From Streptomyces sp. NRRL F-2664 (GTDB taxonomy: Bacteria > Actinomycetota > Actinomycetes > Streptomycetales > Streptomycetaceae), in assembly GCF_000719345.1 (NCBI RefSeq), contig NZ_JOFX01000004.1, positions 234,234 through 298,233 of the forward strand: DNA of 64,000 nt, in the 5' to 3' direction. Positions 15,405 through 24,902 of the stretch are shown piece after piece. The notes below the pieces were generated by a model. It was not told the DNA's origin and did not search any database. It saw only the letters and a program-made list of their open reading frames with translations. The first letter of the stretch is position 1, and the number at the start of each line of letters is the position of its first letter. The translations under genes and the position numbers were made by a program.

Positions 15405-16430
15405 TTACGCCTCGATCCTGTTTGCGGATCTCAGTCGGGCGAAGCTGCGTGCCAGCAACCGGGAGACGTGCATCTGCGACACCCCCAGTTCCGCACTGAT
15501 CTGCGACTGCGTCAGGTTGTTGTAGTACCGCAGGAGCAGGATCCGCTGTTCGCGTTCGGGCAGTTGTACGAGGAGATGGCGGACCAGGTCGCGGTGCTCG
15601 ACCCCGGCCAGCTCCGGATCCTCGTAGCCGAGGCGGTCCAGCAGCCCGGGCATGCCGTCGCCCTCCTGGGCGGCCTCCAATGAGGTGGCGTGGTAGCTGC
15701 GCCCGGCCTCGATGCAGGACAGCACCTCGTCCTCGGTGATGCGCAGCCGCTCGGCGATCTCGGCGGTGGTGGGGGTGCGTCCGTGGAGCGTGGTGAGGTC
15801 CTCGGTGGCGGCGTTGACCTGCACCCACAGCTCGTGGAGGCGGCGCGGGACGTGCACGGTACGGACGTTGTCGCGGAAGTAGCGCTTGATCTCACCCACG
15901 ACGGTCGGCATCGCGAAGGTCGGGAACTGCACACCGCGGTCCGGGTCGAACCGGTCGATGGCGTTGATCAGGCCGATCGTGCCGACCTGGACGACGTCCT
16001 CCATCGGCTCGTTGCGGCTGCGGAAGCGGGCGGCCGCGTACCGGACCAGGGGGAGGTTGGCCTCGATCAGGGCCCCGCGCACCCGCGCGTGCTCGCTGGT
16101 GCCGGGCTGGAGGCCCTTCAGCTGCCCGAACAGGACCTGGGTGAGGGCACGGGTGTCCGCACCCCGGCCGGCCGGTCTCGGGGCCACCGGGGCTACCGGA
16201 ACCGCCTGGGACGCCTGCACTCCCTGGGCTCCCTGCACCGCTTGGGCCGCAGGGGCCGCCGTGGCTGTCGCGGCCCCTGCGGCTGCCGTGGCTGTCGGGG
16301 GCTCCTCGGGCGGCTGGGTCCCTCCGGAAGAGTGCGCCCGCCGGGCTCCCGTCCGCGGCTCCTGCTGGGGTGGTACCTGGGGATCCTGCTGGGGTGGCAC
16401 TTGAGGCGCAGTACTGGCCGGCACGGTCAC
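15405..16430 (-). CDS. sigF: RNA polymerase sigma factor SigF (sporulation)
   Basis: The 341-residue SigB/F/G-type sigma factor has about 85 extra N-terminal residues rich in Pro, Ala and Gln ([17 protein letters not shown] and similar). The conserved core follows: region 2 ([33 protein letters not shown]), region 3 ([22 protein letters not shown]) and region 4 ([41 protein letters not shown]). The GTG at 16430 is preceded by AAGGGGTGG. In S. coelicolor SigF is the late, spore-specific sigma factor. The core is highly similar to the neighbouring sigN, pointing to an old tandem duplication. The tail is longer than I recall for other SigF proteins. Confidence 0.9.
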   Translation of the reverse strand: MTVPASTAPQVPPQQDPQVPPQQEPRTGARRAHSSGGTQPPEEPPTATAAAGAATATAAPAAQAVQGAQGVQASQAVPVAPVAPRPAGRGADTRALTQVLFGQLKGLQPGTSEHARVRGALIEANLPLVRYAAARFRSRNEPMEDVVQVGTIGLINAIDRFDPDRGVQFPTFAMPTVVGEIKRYFRDNVRTVHVPRRLHELWVQVNAATEDLTTLHGRTPTTAEIAERLRITEDEVLSCIEAGRSYHATSLEAAQEGDGMPGLLDRLGYEDPELAGVEHRDLVRHLLVQLPEREQRILLLRYYNNLTQSQISAELGVSQMHVSRLLARSFARLRSANRIEA

Positions 16431-16627
16431 GCCACCCCTTCAGTCAACTCATCCGTCAAAAGCGGTCATAGCATCACAAGAGATGTGCACTGTGCGCAAG
16501 CACCGTATATCGCCGTGTTGAGGGCAAGTTGGGCATATCCGGGCATTATGCCCGGCTGTGGGTATGCAAAAAGCCCCCCACCCGTCGATGGGAGGCCGGA
16601 AGTCCGGGAACCGCTTCGGCGTACGGG

Positions 16628-16789
16628 TCAGCGCACCAGTTCGGTTATGAACTCGCCGATGCCGGAGGCGGCATCCGATATCCCCTGGAACCCTATTTCC
16701 ACGATCTCGGCGGCTCGCTTCGGCTGGGTGATGATCACGAAGAGGGCGAATACGGTGAGGGCACCCGTGATGAGCTTCTTGGTGTCCAC
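16628..16789 (-). CDS. Small membrane protein, 53 aa
   Basis: The 53-residue protein reads VDTKKLITGALTVFALFVIITQ (one membrane helix), then PKRAAEIVEIGFQGISDAASGIGEFITELVR, an amphipathic C-terminal helix. The GTG at 16789 has GGGGGAGG about ten bases upstream. A longer reading from 16855 is possible but has an uncharacteristic N terminus. It lies 198 bp after sigF on the same strand in the tail-to-head sense, so it is a separate unit upstream of sigF. No function is known. I recall similar small proteins in other Streptomyces. Confidence 0.75.
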   Translation of the reverse strand: MDTKKLITGALTVFALFVIITQPKRAAEIVEIGFQGISDAASGIGEFITELVR

Positions 16790-16944
16790 GTGCGGGCGGC
16801 CTCCCCCAACCGGTCCTTGCAAGTCGGGTGAGTCTAACCGGTCACGTGGGGGCACTCACCTGTCCTTTAGGGACCAACGGCCCGGTGGTCCGGGTCCTTT
16901 GCCGGGCGGCCGGCGCCCACGGCGGGCACAGGATGGAGGTGAGC

Positions 16945-16973
16945 CCACCGGTTCTGGCAGGAAACCGGTGGGT
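16945..16973. other. Stem-loop in the 298-bp gap upstream of the 53-aa gene
   Basis: CCCACCGGTT (16945-16954) pairs perfectly with 16964-16973 around a 9-base loop. It lies about 155 bp ahead of the 53-aa gene and could be a leader hairpin or an operator. Nothing else is recognisable in 16856-17050. Confidence 0.4.
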
Positions 16974-17053
16974 GAGGGACAGGGCCGCACTGCGGGGTCC
17001 GGGACGCGAGCTCTCCCCTGACGGCGACCCGGAGCGGCAGGCCCGTCCTCGTC

Positions 17054-17088
17054 GGGGGAAGCGGCGTGTCCCCCGTGCCGCTTCCCCC
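17054..17088 (-). terminator. Terminator of the small secreted protein gene
   Basis: A perfect 12-bp stem (17054-17065 with 17077-17088) lies 66 bp beyond the stop of the minus-strand gene at 17154. Confidence 0.65.
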
Positions 17089-17153
17089 GTCCTACGCGTC
17101 GAAGGTCCCGATCCCGGTCGGGGCCTTCTGCGCGTTCCGCCGCGCGGCAGGGG

Positions 17154-17450
17154 TCATTGGATGGCGCCGGCCAGGTCGGTGAGGGGCTGAACGGGTGCGA
17201 TGACGGGCGCGAGCTGGTTGGGCAGGTCCATCAGCGCGTTGAGCCCGTTGGCGCCGTCGCCGACCTTCCCCACGACTTCCTGGACGGAGGCGGGCTGCGC
17301 CCCCGCGGGCAGGCCGGGCGCGGGGATCGGAACGTCCGGGAGGGTGAGCGGGGAGATCGGGGCCGTGTCCGCCTGGGCGGCGGGTGCGGCGAGGCCCGCG
17401 GCGGCCCCCGCGAGGGCGAAGGCGGCGAGGATGCGCTGGGTCTTGGTCAT
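17154..17450 (-). CDS. Small secreted protein
   Basis: The 98-residue protein has a clear Sec signal peptide (MTKTQRILAAFALAGAAAG, cleavage after AQA near residue 27). The mature part of about 70 residues is rich in Pro, Leu and Ala (LPDVPIPAPGLPAG, then VVGKVGDGANGLNALMDLPNQLAPVIAPVQPLTDLAGAIQ). It has no Cys and no known domain. The pattern resembles the many small exported proteins of Streptomyces with unknown role in the wall or aerial hyphae. The ribosome site ahead of ATG 17450 is weak. It lies downstream of tRNA-Ser and that gene's terminator. Confidence 0.75.
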   Translation of the reverse strand: MTKTQRILAAFALAGAAAGLAAPAAQADTAPISPLTLPDVPIPAPGLPAGAQPASVQEVVGKVGDGANGLNALMDLPNQLAPVIAPVQPLTDLAGAIQ

Positions 17451-17543
17451 GCCGTGACAACGGCCGACGGGGCAGGCGGTCACGCCGCTGTCCTCCGGAG
17501 AGCCGAACAGGCCGGAGTGCGCCGGAAACACGCCGGAATACGC

Positions 17544-17577
17544 CGAGAGCCCCGTCCCTTGCGGGGCGGGGCTCTCG
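17544..17577 (-). terminator. Terminator of tRNA-Ser(CGA)
   Basis: A 15-bp stem with one G-T pair and a TTGC loop starts eight bases after the 3' end of the tRNA on the minus strand. Confidence 0.85.
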
Positions 17578-17584
17578 ATCGGAG

Positions 17585-17669
17585 CGGTAGTGGAGGGATT
17601 TGAACCCCCGATGGGTTGCCCCATACTCGCTTTCGAGGCGAGCTCCTTCGGCCACTCGGACACACTACC
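17585..17669 (-). tRNA. tRNA-Ser (anticodon CGA)
   Basis: The 85-nt class II tRNA has acceptor GGTAGTG/CACTACC, anticodon stem CTCGC/GCGAG with loop CTCGAAA, and a long variable arm (TATGGGGCAACCCAT). CCA is not encoded. Confidence 0.96.
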
Positions 17670-17758
17670 GAGATGGATCCTAGCCTAAGGAACCCCATCC
17701 GCTGAAATCGGTGGGGGCGAGCTCCGTCGCGGGCCCACCGCGGGCCCGCTGCCGGGCG

Positions 17759-18247
17759 TCACAGCTCGCGGAAGAAGTCCGTCAGCTGCCGTGCGCACTC
17801 GTCGCCCAGCACGCCGCGCACCACCTCCGGCCGGTGGTTGAGCCTGCGGTCCCGTACGAGGTCCCACAGCGACCCGGCGGCGCCCGCCTTCTCGTCGTCC
17901 GCGCCGTACACGACCCGGGCGACGCGCGACTGCACGAGCGCGCCGGCGCACATCACGCACGGCTCCAGGGTGACCACGAGGGTGCATCCCGGGAGCCGCC
18001 ACTGGCCCGTCCGGGCGGCGGCCCTGCGCAGGGCCAGCACCTCGGCGTGCGCCGTGGGATCGCCGCTCGCCTCCCGTTCGTTGTAGCCGGTGGCGAGGAC
18101 GTCCCCGTCCGGGCCCAGCACGACGGCGCCGACCGGCACGTCGCCGGCCGGCACCGCCCGGGCGGCCTCCTGGAGCGCCAGGCGCATGGAGTCCCGCCAC
18201 GGGTCCCGCACGGGGTCGGCGGGATCGGCGGTGTCGGTGGCGAGCAC
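17759..18247 (-). CDS. tadA: tRNA-specific adenosine deaminase TadA
   Basis: The 162-residue cytidine-deaminase-fold enzyme converts A34 to inosine in tRNA-Arg(ACG). The zinc site is complete: TAHAEVLALRRAA (His ligand and catalytic Glu) and TLEPCVMCAGALVQSRV (two Cys). AGDVPVGAVVLGPDGDVLATGYNERE is the usual N-terminal strand pair. The GTG start at 18247 overlaps the stop of the upstream partner gene by one base. The substrate tRNA is also encoded in this window, at 277. The region from here to the tRNA-Ser gene is gene-free. Confidence 0.95.
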   Translation of the reverse strand: MLATDTADPADPVRDPWRDSMRLALQEAARAVPAGDVPVGAVVLGPDGDVLATGYNEREASGDPTAHAEVLALRRAAARTGQWRLPGCTLVVTLEPCVMCAGALVQSRVARVVYGADDEKAGAAGSLWDLVRDRRLNHRPEVVRGVLGDECARQLTDFFREL

Positions 18248-18795
18248 TAGCGGACGGCCTCCAGGACCTCGGTGGCCCCGAGGGACTCGGCGATCTCCGA
18301 GAGGGCGTCCCCGTCCAGGGTCATCAGTTGCTTGTGGGTCACGCCGAGGTCGTCCAGGAGCCGCGGATCGCCGAGCGGACCGGCCGGTACCGGTTCGGAG
18401 CCGATACCGCGCTCACCGTCCTCGTCGGCGTCCTCGTCCGTGAAGGCGGCGACGGCATCCTCCTCGCCGTCCTCGGTGCCGTCCAGGTCCAGCTCGTCGA
18501 GTTCGTCGTCCTCCTCGTCGCTGCCCAGCAGCTCTGTGGTCAGCATCGAGCCGTAGGAGCTGCGGGCGGCCGCGGCGGCGTTCGAGACGAAATACCGCGG
18601 GTCCTCCTCGCCGTCCACGCGGACGACGCCGAACCAGGCGTCCTCCTGCTCGATGAGGGCGACCACCGTGTCCTCGTCGACAGCGGCGGAACGGGCGAGA
18701 TCGATCAGATCACTGAGGGACTCGACGTCGTCGAGTTCCATGTCGCTCGCTTCCCACCCGTCTTCGGTGCGCGCGAGCAGTGCGGCGAAATACAC
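18247..18795 (-). CDS. tRNA adenosine deaminase-associated protein
   Basis: The 182-residue acidic protein is regularly found just upstream of tadA in actinobacteria and named for that position. The N-terminal half is a folded alpha/beta segment (VYFAALLARTEDGWEASDMELDD, LIDLARSAAVDEDTVVALIEQEDAWFGVVRVDG). A middle stretch is very rich in Asp and Glu. The C-terminal helix pair (DDLGVTHKQLMTLDGDALSEIAESLGATEVLEAV) looks like a small binding module. The GTG at 18795 has GGGAG upstream. Coupling to tadA suggests a helper of the deaminase, but no biochemical role is known to me. Confidence 0.85.
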   Translation of the reverse strand: MYFAALLARTEDGWEASDMELDDVESLSDLIDLARSAAVDEDTVVALIEQEDAWFGVVRVDGEEDPRYFVSNAAAAARSSYGSMLTTELLGSDEEDDELDELDLDGTEDGEEDAVAAFTDEDADEDGERGIGSEPVPAGPLGDPRLLDDLGVTHKQLMTLDGDALSEIAESLGATEVLEAVR

Positions 18796-19111
18796 CGTGA
18801 CTCTCCCACTGGTCGTAGGCGTGCCGGTTGGAGGTCCCCCCGGCCGGAGGTCGGGACAAAGCGGCCGTGCTGCTCGCCGTCCTGCCCCGCCCAATCGGCA
18901 TCGTGGCAGAAACAGCGGCTTTGCGAGAGGTCTTCCGCGCTTGCGTCGTGCCGTGCCGTGCCCCGTCGGGGCCGATGCGGGGTTGCGGCGCCGGGGCGTT
19001 CCGGCCCGGCGGGAGTCGCTCCGGTTGCCCGGCGCGCCGCTCGTGTCGCGCCGGGACACACCCGGTTCAGCACCCCGTCGCGACCGCTTCCCACCGCGCC
19101 CGACGCCCGCC
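18796..19111. other. 316-bp gap without a recognisable gene
   Basis: This stretch is upstream of the tadA operon and downstream of the 59-aa gene. It should hold the operon promoter. I see only a short GCCCCG/CGGGGC repeat near 18960 and no gene. Confidence 0.5.
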
Positions 19112-19291
19112 TCACCAGCGGAAGGTGCGCATGCGCATCTGCTGGCGCATGCGGGCCGCGCGGGCGCGGCGGGGCTGTACGCGATCGCGCAGGGCGCGGG
19201 CCTCCATCAGGTCGCGCAGGAACTGTGCGCGGCGTGCTCGGCGCTGCGCCGCCGTCTCCGGAGTGTCGTCGCTCGGCTGCGTGTCGGGCAT
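19112..19291 (-). CDS. 59-aa Arg/Met-rich small protein
   Basis: Reading the minus strand from ATG at 19291 gives MPDTQPSDDTPETAAQRRARR, then AQFLRDLMEARALRDRVQPRRARAARM, then RQQMRMRTFRW and TGA. The acidic/Thr N terminus is followed by a strongly basic helix with many Arg and several Met. GGTGGTGG lies upstream of the ATG. It is too short to call by length, but the composition is protein-like and differs from neighbouring shadow frames. It could bind nucleic acid or ribosomes. The function is unknown. Confidence 0.6.
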   Translation of the reverse strand: MPDTQPSDDTPETAAQRRARRAQFLRDLMEARALRDRVQPRRARAARMRQQMRMRTFRW

Positions 19292-19375
19292 CGGCCACCA
19301 CCCTGGGCTGGTCGGTCGTTTCCCCCTGCACCCACCTTCCCCCGGACCGTGCGTTTGATGCCACCCCCGTGCAGG

Positions 19376-20317
19376 TCAGACGTCGTCCCTGAGGGTCGGC
19401 ACGATCGCCACCGGGCCGTGCGCGTGGTGCAGGACGGCATGCGCCACCGAGCCGATCTGCAGCGACATCGCGGTGCGCCGCGGGTGGTGGCGGCCGACCA
19501 CGACCAGGGCGGCCGACCGGGAGGCGTCGACCAGTCGCCCCGCCGGGTCCCCGGGCACCGCGGCCTGCTCCACCGGGACGTCCGGGTAGCGCGCCCGCAG
19601 CGGCTCCAGGCGCTGCGTCTGGGAGCGCAGCATCTCCCGTTCCGCCGGTACGCCGTCCCCCTCGTCGGCGAGGCCCTCCGGCGGGATCACCTCGAAGGGC
19701 CGGTCGATCACCAGGGCCGGTGCGGGCGGGACGGCGTACGCGGAGACCACCTGGACGGTGGTCCCCCGCACGGCCGCCTCCGCGAAGGCGAAGGACAGCA
19801 CGTCGTCCGGGGTCTCGGCGGCGTGCAGGCCGAGCACCACGCGGCCGGCGGACTGCTCGGCACCGCCCTCCCCGGCGTCGCGGTCGGCGTGCGGGACCAC
19901 CACCACCGGGCACGGCGCGGTCGATGCCACCGCCCTGCTGCTGGATCCGAGCAGCAGGCTGGCGAAGCCGCCGCGGCCCCGCGAGCCCATCACGAGCATC
20001 AGGGCCCCCGATCCGATCACCCGCAGCGCCTCGGGGACGGAGCCCTCCAGCGACTCGTACCGGACCCCCTCCGGCAGCAGGGGGTGCGTGCCGAGGACGC
20101 TGCGGACCCAGTGGTGCACCGGGTCGGGGTACGCCTCCGGCTCGGAGGCGTCGGCCAGCGCCGCCCGGCGGCCCGCGTACAACTGGGCGTGGTCCGGCAG
20201 GACATGGGCGACGAGCAGACCCGTCCCGTGCCGCAGCGCGGCGCCGCGCGCCCACTGGAGGGCCTTGAGGCTGTGCTCGGACCCGTCGACGGCTGCGATC
20301 ACCGGTGCGTGGCTCAT
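19376..20317 (-). CDS. Universal stress protein, two tandem UspA domains
   Basis: The 313-residue protein has two UspA domains. The first starts VIAAVDGSEHSLKALQWA and ends with the nucleotide-binding loop MGSRGRGGFASLLLGSSSRAVASTAPCPVVVV. The second starts GRVVLGLHAAETPDDVLSFAFAEA and ends VVGRHHPRRTAMSLQIGSVAHAVLHHAHGPVAIV. The first domain keeps the ATP-binding G-2x-G-9x-G(S/T) pattern, and the second is less conserved. These proteins respond to stress or starvation, and mechanisms differ by member. The gene is divergent from upp. Confidence 0.93.
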   Translation of the reverse strand: MSHAPVIAAVDGSEHSLKALQWARGAALRHGTGLLVAHVLPDHAQLYAGRRAALADASEPEAYPDPVHHWVRSVLGTHPLLPEGVRYESLEGSVPEALRVIGSGALMLVMGSRGRGGFASLLLGSSSRAVASTAPCPVVVVPHADRDAGEGGAEQSAGRVVLGLHAAETPDDVLSFAFAEAAVRGTTVQVVSAYAVPPAPALVIDRPFEVIPPEGLADEGDGVPAEREMLRSQTQRLEPLRARYPDVPVEQAAVPGDPAGRLVDASRSAALVVVGRHHPRRTAMSLQIGSVAHAVLHHAHGPVAIVPTLRDDV

Positions 20318-20376
20318 CAGTCCAGCGTGCTGGGCGTCCCCGCGGGCCGCATCCGCAGGCCAGCGGGGGCGTGGGC

Positions 20377-20398
20377 GCCCCTTCGGACGCGAAGGGGC
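20377..20398. other. Stem-loop between the usp and upp genes
   Basis: GCCCCTTCG pairs with CGAAGGGGC around a GACG loop in the 163-bp divergent gap. No gene ends next to it on either strand, so it may be an operator or a leader structure rather than a terminator. Confidence 0.4.
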
Positions 20399-20480
20399 CG
20401 TGCCAGCGCGTAGCCTTTTGGGTGCAGGTCGCGTCGGGCGGCCGTTTTTGCTGGTCGCAGGCTGAGTTTTGGAGGATGTT

Positions 20481-21116
20481 GTGCGTTTGCAGGTCGTCGA
20501 TCACCCCTTGGTGGCGCACAAACTCACCACCCTGCGCGACAAGCGCACCGATTCCGCCACCTTCCGGCGCCTCGCGGACGAGCTGGTGACCCTGCTCGCG
20601 TACGAGGCCACCCGTGACGTGCGCACCGAGCAGGCCGACATCGAGACCCCGGTGGCCCCGACCACCGGCGTGAAGCTCTCGGCCCCCCGGCCGCTGATCG
20701 TCCCGATCCTGCGGGCCGGCCTCGGCATGCTCGACGGCATGGTGCGGCTGCTGCCGACCGCCGAGGTGGGCTTCATGGGCATGGTCCGCAACGAGGAGAC
20801 CCTGGAGGCCTCCACGTACGCGACCCGCATGCCGGAGGACCTCTCCGGGCGGCAGGTCTACGTCGTGGACCCGATGCTCGCCACCGGCGGCACGCTCGTC
20901 GCGGCGATCCAGGAGCTGATCAAGCGCGGCGCCGACGACGTCACCGCCGTGGTGCTGCTGGCCGCGCCGGAGGGCGTCGAGGTCATGGAGCGCGACCTGG
21001 CGGGCACCCCGGTGACGGTCGTGACGGCCGCGGTGGACGAGCGGCTCAACGAGCACGGCTACATCGTGCCGGGCCTCGGTGACGCGGGCGACCGGATGTA
21101 CGGCTCGGCGGAGTAG
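20481..21116 (+). CDS. upp: Uracil phosphoribosyltransferase
   Basis: The 211-residue enzyme makes UMP from uracil and PRPP in pyrimidine salvage. Landmarks are [15 protein letters not shown] at the N terminus, [16 protein letters not shown], and the PRPP loop [21 protein letters not shown]. The uracil-binding end is [20 protein letters not shown] at 20481 is chosen because GGAGG lies five bases upstream; an in-frame TTG at 20469 would place the ribosome site inside the gene. It is a single gene between the divergent usp gene and a convergent LytR_C gene. Confidence 0.97.
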   Translation: MRLQVVDHPLVAHKLTTLRDKRTDSATFRRLADELVTLLAYEATRDVRTEQADIETPVAPTTGVKLSAPRPLIVPILRAGLGMLDGMVRLLPTAEVGFMGMVRNEETLEASTYATRMPEDLSGRQVYVVDPMLATGGTLVAAIQELIKRGADDVTAVVLLAAPEGVEVMERDLAGTPVTVVTAAVDERLNEHGYIVPGLGDAGDRMYGSAE

Positions 21117-21130
21117 CTTCCGGGCGGTTC

Positions 21131-21150
21131 GGCGGCCCGGAGGGGCCGCC
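21131..21150. terminator. Terminator between convergent upp and LytR_C genes
   Basis: GGCGGCCC (21131-21138) pairs with GGGCCGCC (21143-21150) around GGAG. It is 14 bp after the upp stop and 12 bp beyond the convergent gene's stop, so it can serve both. Confidence 0.65.
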
Positions 21151-21162
21151 GTCCGCGGGGGC

Positions 21163-21840
21163 TCAGCAGTTCTTGGCGGGCGCGGGCACGGGGTTGGCCA
21201 GCAGGGCCAGCGCCTTGTCCGCGTCCTCCTTCGTGCTGAGCTCCTTGAAGGCGTCGCCCAGGATCAGGTCCACGTCCGCGGTCTCGCGGGCGTCGGTCTG
21301 CTGGGTGGTGCCGGCGAGCTGGGTGCCGAGCACGGCGTAGACGGCCTTGTCGGTCGTCGGGGAGCCCAGCAGTATCCCGGTACCGGGGACCTTCTTGTCG
21401 AAGTCGGCCGGGGCGTTGCCGACGCTGCCGATGACGAAGCCGCGTTTGGCGAGTTCGTCGCCGACGGCCTTCGCCAGGCCGGCGCGCGGGGTGGCGTTGT
21501 ACACGTTGACCGTGATCTCGCCGGGCTGGGGGAGTACGACGGCCGGCTCGGCTGTGGCGGACGCCGCGGCGGCGGCCGCGGGGGCGCCTCCCTTGGCGGC
21601 GGCCTCGGGTGATTTCGTGGGGCAGTCCTTGGCACCGGCAGCCGTGTTCCGCTTGGGGCTGTCGCCCCGGAACACGTCGATGAGCTGCAGTGCCCCGTAG
21701 CCGACCAGGGCAAGCGCGAGGACCGAGCCCAGCACGGCGAGGACGATCCGACGTCGGCTCCGCTTACGGCTCATGCGGGGATAGGCGGTCCCCGTGACAC
21801 GGTACTTTCCGCCCATGCCGGGGGGAGTGAGCATGCTCAT
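21163..21840 (-). CDS. Membrane-anchored LytR C-terminal domain protein
   Basis: The 225-residue protein has a short basic cytoplasmic tail (RMSRKRSRRR) and one membrane helix (IVLAVLGSVLALALVGYGALQLI). An Ala-rich linker leads to an external LytR_C (PF13399-type) domain: ITVNVYNATPRAGLAKAVGDELAKRGFVIGSVGNAP, then GTGILLGSPTTDKAVYAVLGTQLAG. There is a Cys near the start of the linker and one at the C terminus. LytR_C domains occur alone or with LytR-CpsA-Psr transferases that attach polymers to the wall. This one lacks the catalytic domain, so it may be an accessory or sensing factor. Confidence 0.88.
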   Translation of the reverse strand: MSMLTPPGMGGKYRVTGTAYPRMSRKRSRRRIVLAVLGSVLALALVGYGALQLIDVFRGDSPKRNTAAGAKDCPTKSPEAAAKGGAPAAAAAASATAEPAVVLPQPGEITVNVYNATPRAGLAKAVGDELAKRGFVIGSVGNAPADFDKKVPGTGILLGSPTTDKAVYAVLGTQLAGTTQQTDARETADVDLILGDAFKELSTKEDADKALALLANPVPAPAKNC

Positions 21841-21932
21841 GGGCGCAGCGTAGTGCGACCCGGTGGCGATGCCTACTAAATGATCTGCTGATAGGTCAAG
21901 GGTGACCCGAAAGGCGCAATCTACGCGAAGCG

Positions 21933-22229
21933 TCAGTCCATCTCGAGGACGCGGGCGTGCAGCACCTGGCGCTGCTGCAGGGCCGCGCGCACGGCGCGGT
22001 GCAGCCCGTCCTCCAGGTAGAGGTCGCCCTGCCACTTCACGACATGGGCGAAGAGGTCGCCGTAGAAGGTCGAGTCCTCGGCGAGCAGCGTTTCGAGGTC
22101 CAGCTGGCCCTTGGTCGTCACGAGCTGGTCGAGCCGGACCGGGCGCGGCGCGACGTCCGCCCACTGCCGGGTGGTTTCCCTGCCGTGGTCGGGGTACGGC
22201 CGCCCGCTTCCGATGCGCTTGAAGATCAC
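21933..22229 (-). CDS. Conserved 98-aa protein (VapB-like by family models only)
   Basis: The protein reads MIFKRIGSGRPYPDHGRETTRQWADVAPRPVRLDQLVTTKG, then LDLETLLAEDSTFYGDLFAHVVKWQGDLYLEDGLHRAVRAAL. It is strongly conserved in Streptomyces from memory and is often labelled a VapB-family antitoxin. The C-terminal part (YLEDGLHRAVRAALQQRQVLHARV) resembles the ParB/Srx-like fold more than a ribbon-helix-helix, and no toxin gene is next to it. I treat the antitoxin name as unproven. The start is GTG at 22229 with a weak ribosome site. Confidence 0.82.
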   Translation of the reverse strand: MIFKRIGSGRPYPDHGRETTRQWADVAPRPVRLDQLVTTKGQLDLETLLAEDSTFYGDLFAHVVKWQGDLYLEDGLHRAVRAALQQRQVLHARVLEMD

Positions 22230-22317
22230 ACGGAAAGCCTACCGGGCCCGTGCCTGCGGGCGCAGCCTCGCACGGGTGGTGCAAAGGTGGTGAACAGTGC
22301 CATATGGGGAGTGATCC

Positions 22318-23949
<1,632 letters not shown>

Positions 23950-23969
23950 CCCGGTGACAGACTCGCCCC

Positions 23970-24902
23970 ATGCGGACCGAACTCACCGACACCACGTCCA
24001 GCAAGGTCAACCGGGCCCTGCTCGCAGCACGCCGGGCGATAGGCAGCCCCACCATGGGGCTGGTGCTGACGCTCGTCGTCGTCACCGACGAGGAGAACGC
24101 CTACGACGCCGTACGCGCGGCCTCCGAGGCCTCGCGCGAGCATCCCTGCCGCATCATCGCGGTCATCAAGCGGGTCTCGCGCGGCCCGCACAAGCTGCGC
24201 GCGAGCCGGGTCGACGCCGAGCTGCGCGTCGGATCGGACGCCGGGGCCGGCGAACTCGTCCTGCTGCGGCTGCACGGCGCGCTCACCGAGCAGGCCGGCT
24301 CGGTCGTCCTGCCACTGCTGGTGCCGGACGCGCCGGTGGTGGCGTGGTGGCCGGCCGACGCCCCCGCCGACCTGGCGGGGGACCCGCTCGGCGCGCTCGC
24401 GCAGCGCCGGATCACGGACGCGGCGGCCGCCGTCGACCCGGTCGGCGTGCTGGCCGAGCGGGCCGCCGGATACCAGCCCGGCGACACCGACCTCGCCTGG
24501 ACCCGGCTGACGCCGTGGCGGGCCCTGCTGGCCGCCGCCCTGGACCAGAAGCCGCTGCCGGTGACCGGCGCGGCGGTGGAGAGCGAGCCGGACAACGCGA
24601 GCGCCGAGCTGCTGGCCCGCTGGCTGGAGGACCGGCTCGGCGTCCCGGTGGACCGGGTCGCGACCGACGGCCCGGTCATCACCGGGGTGGTGCTGCACAC
24701 CTCGGGCGGCGAGATCCGGGTGGACCGGCCCGCCGGGGCGCTGGCCACCCTGATCCTGCCGGGCAGCCCCGACCGCAGGGTGGCGCTGAAGGTCCGCAGC
24801 GGCGCGGAACTGCTCGCGGAGGAACTGCGCCGCCTCGACGCGGACGTCGTCTACGGCTCCGCGCTGCGGCGGCGGCCGCTCCAGGCGGGGCTTTCGGCGT
24901 AG
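23970..24902 (+). CDS. OpcA-like glucose-6-phosphate dehydrogenase assembly protein (orphan)
   Basis: The 310-residue protein matches OpcA along its length: LTDTTSSKVNRALLAARRAIG, MGLVLTLVVVTDEENAYDAVRAA, HPCRIIAVIKRVSRGPHKLRASRVDAELRVG, VVLPLLVPDAPVVAWWP, DPLGALAQRRITDA, YQPGDTDLAWTRLTPWRALLAAALDQ. OpcA activates or assembles G6PDH in cyanobacteria and actinobacteria and is normally encoded next to zwf, tal and pgl. None of these is here, so this is probably a paralogue. It follows the HerA-like gene by 20 bp, and its 3' end overlaps the convergent cupin gene by 52 bp. Confidence 0.87.
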   Translation: MRTELTDTTSSKVNRALLAARRAIGSPTMGLVLTLVVVTDEENAYDAVRAASEASREHPCRIIAVIKRVSRGPHKLRASRVDAELRVGSDAGAGELVLLRLHGALTEQAGSVVLPLLVPDAPVVAWWPADAPADLAGDPLGALAQRRITDAAAAVDPVGVLAERAAGYQPGDTDLAWTRLTPWRALLAAALDQKPLPVTGAAVESEPDNASAELLARWLEDRLGVPVDRVATDGPVITGVVLHTSGGEIRVDRPAGALATLILPGSPDRRVALKVRSGAELLAEELRRLDADVVYGSALRRRPLQAGLSA

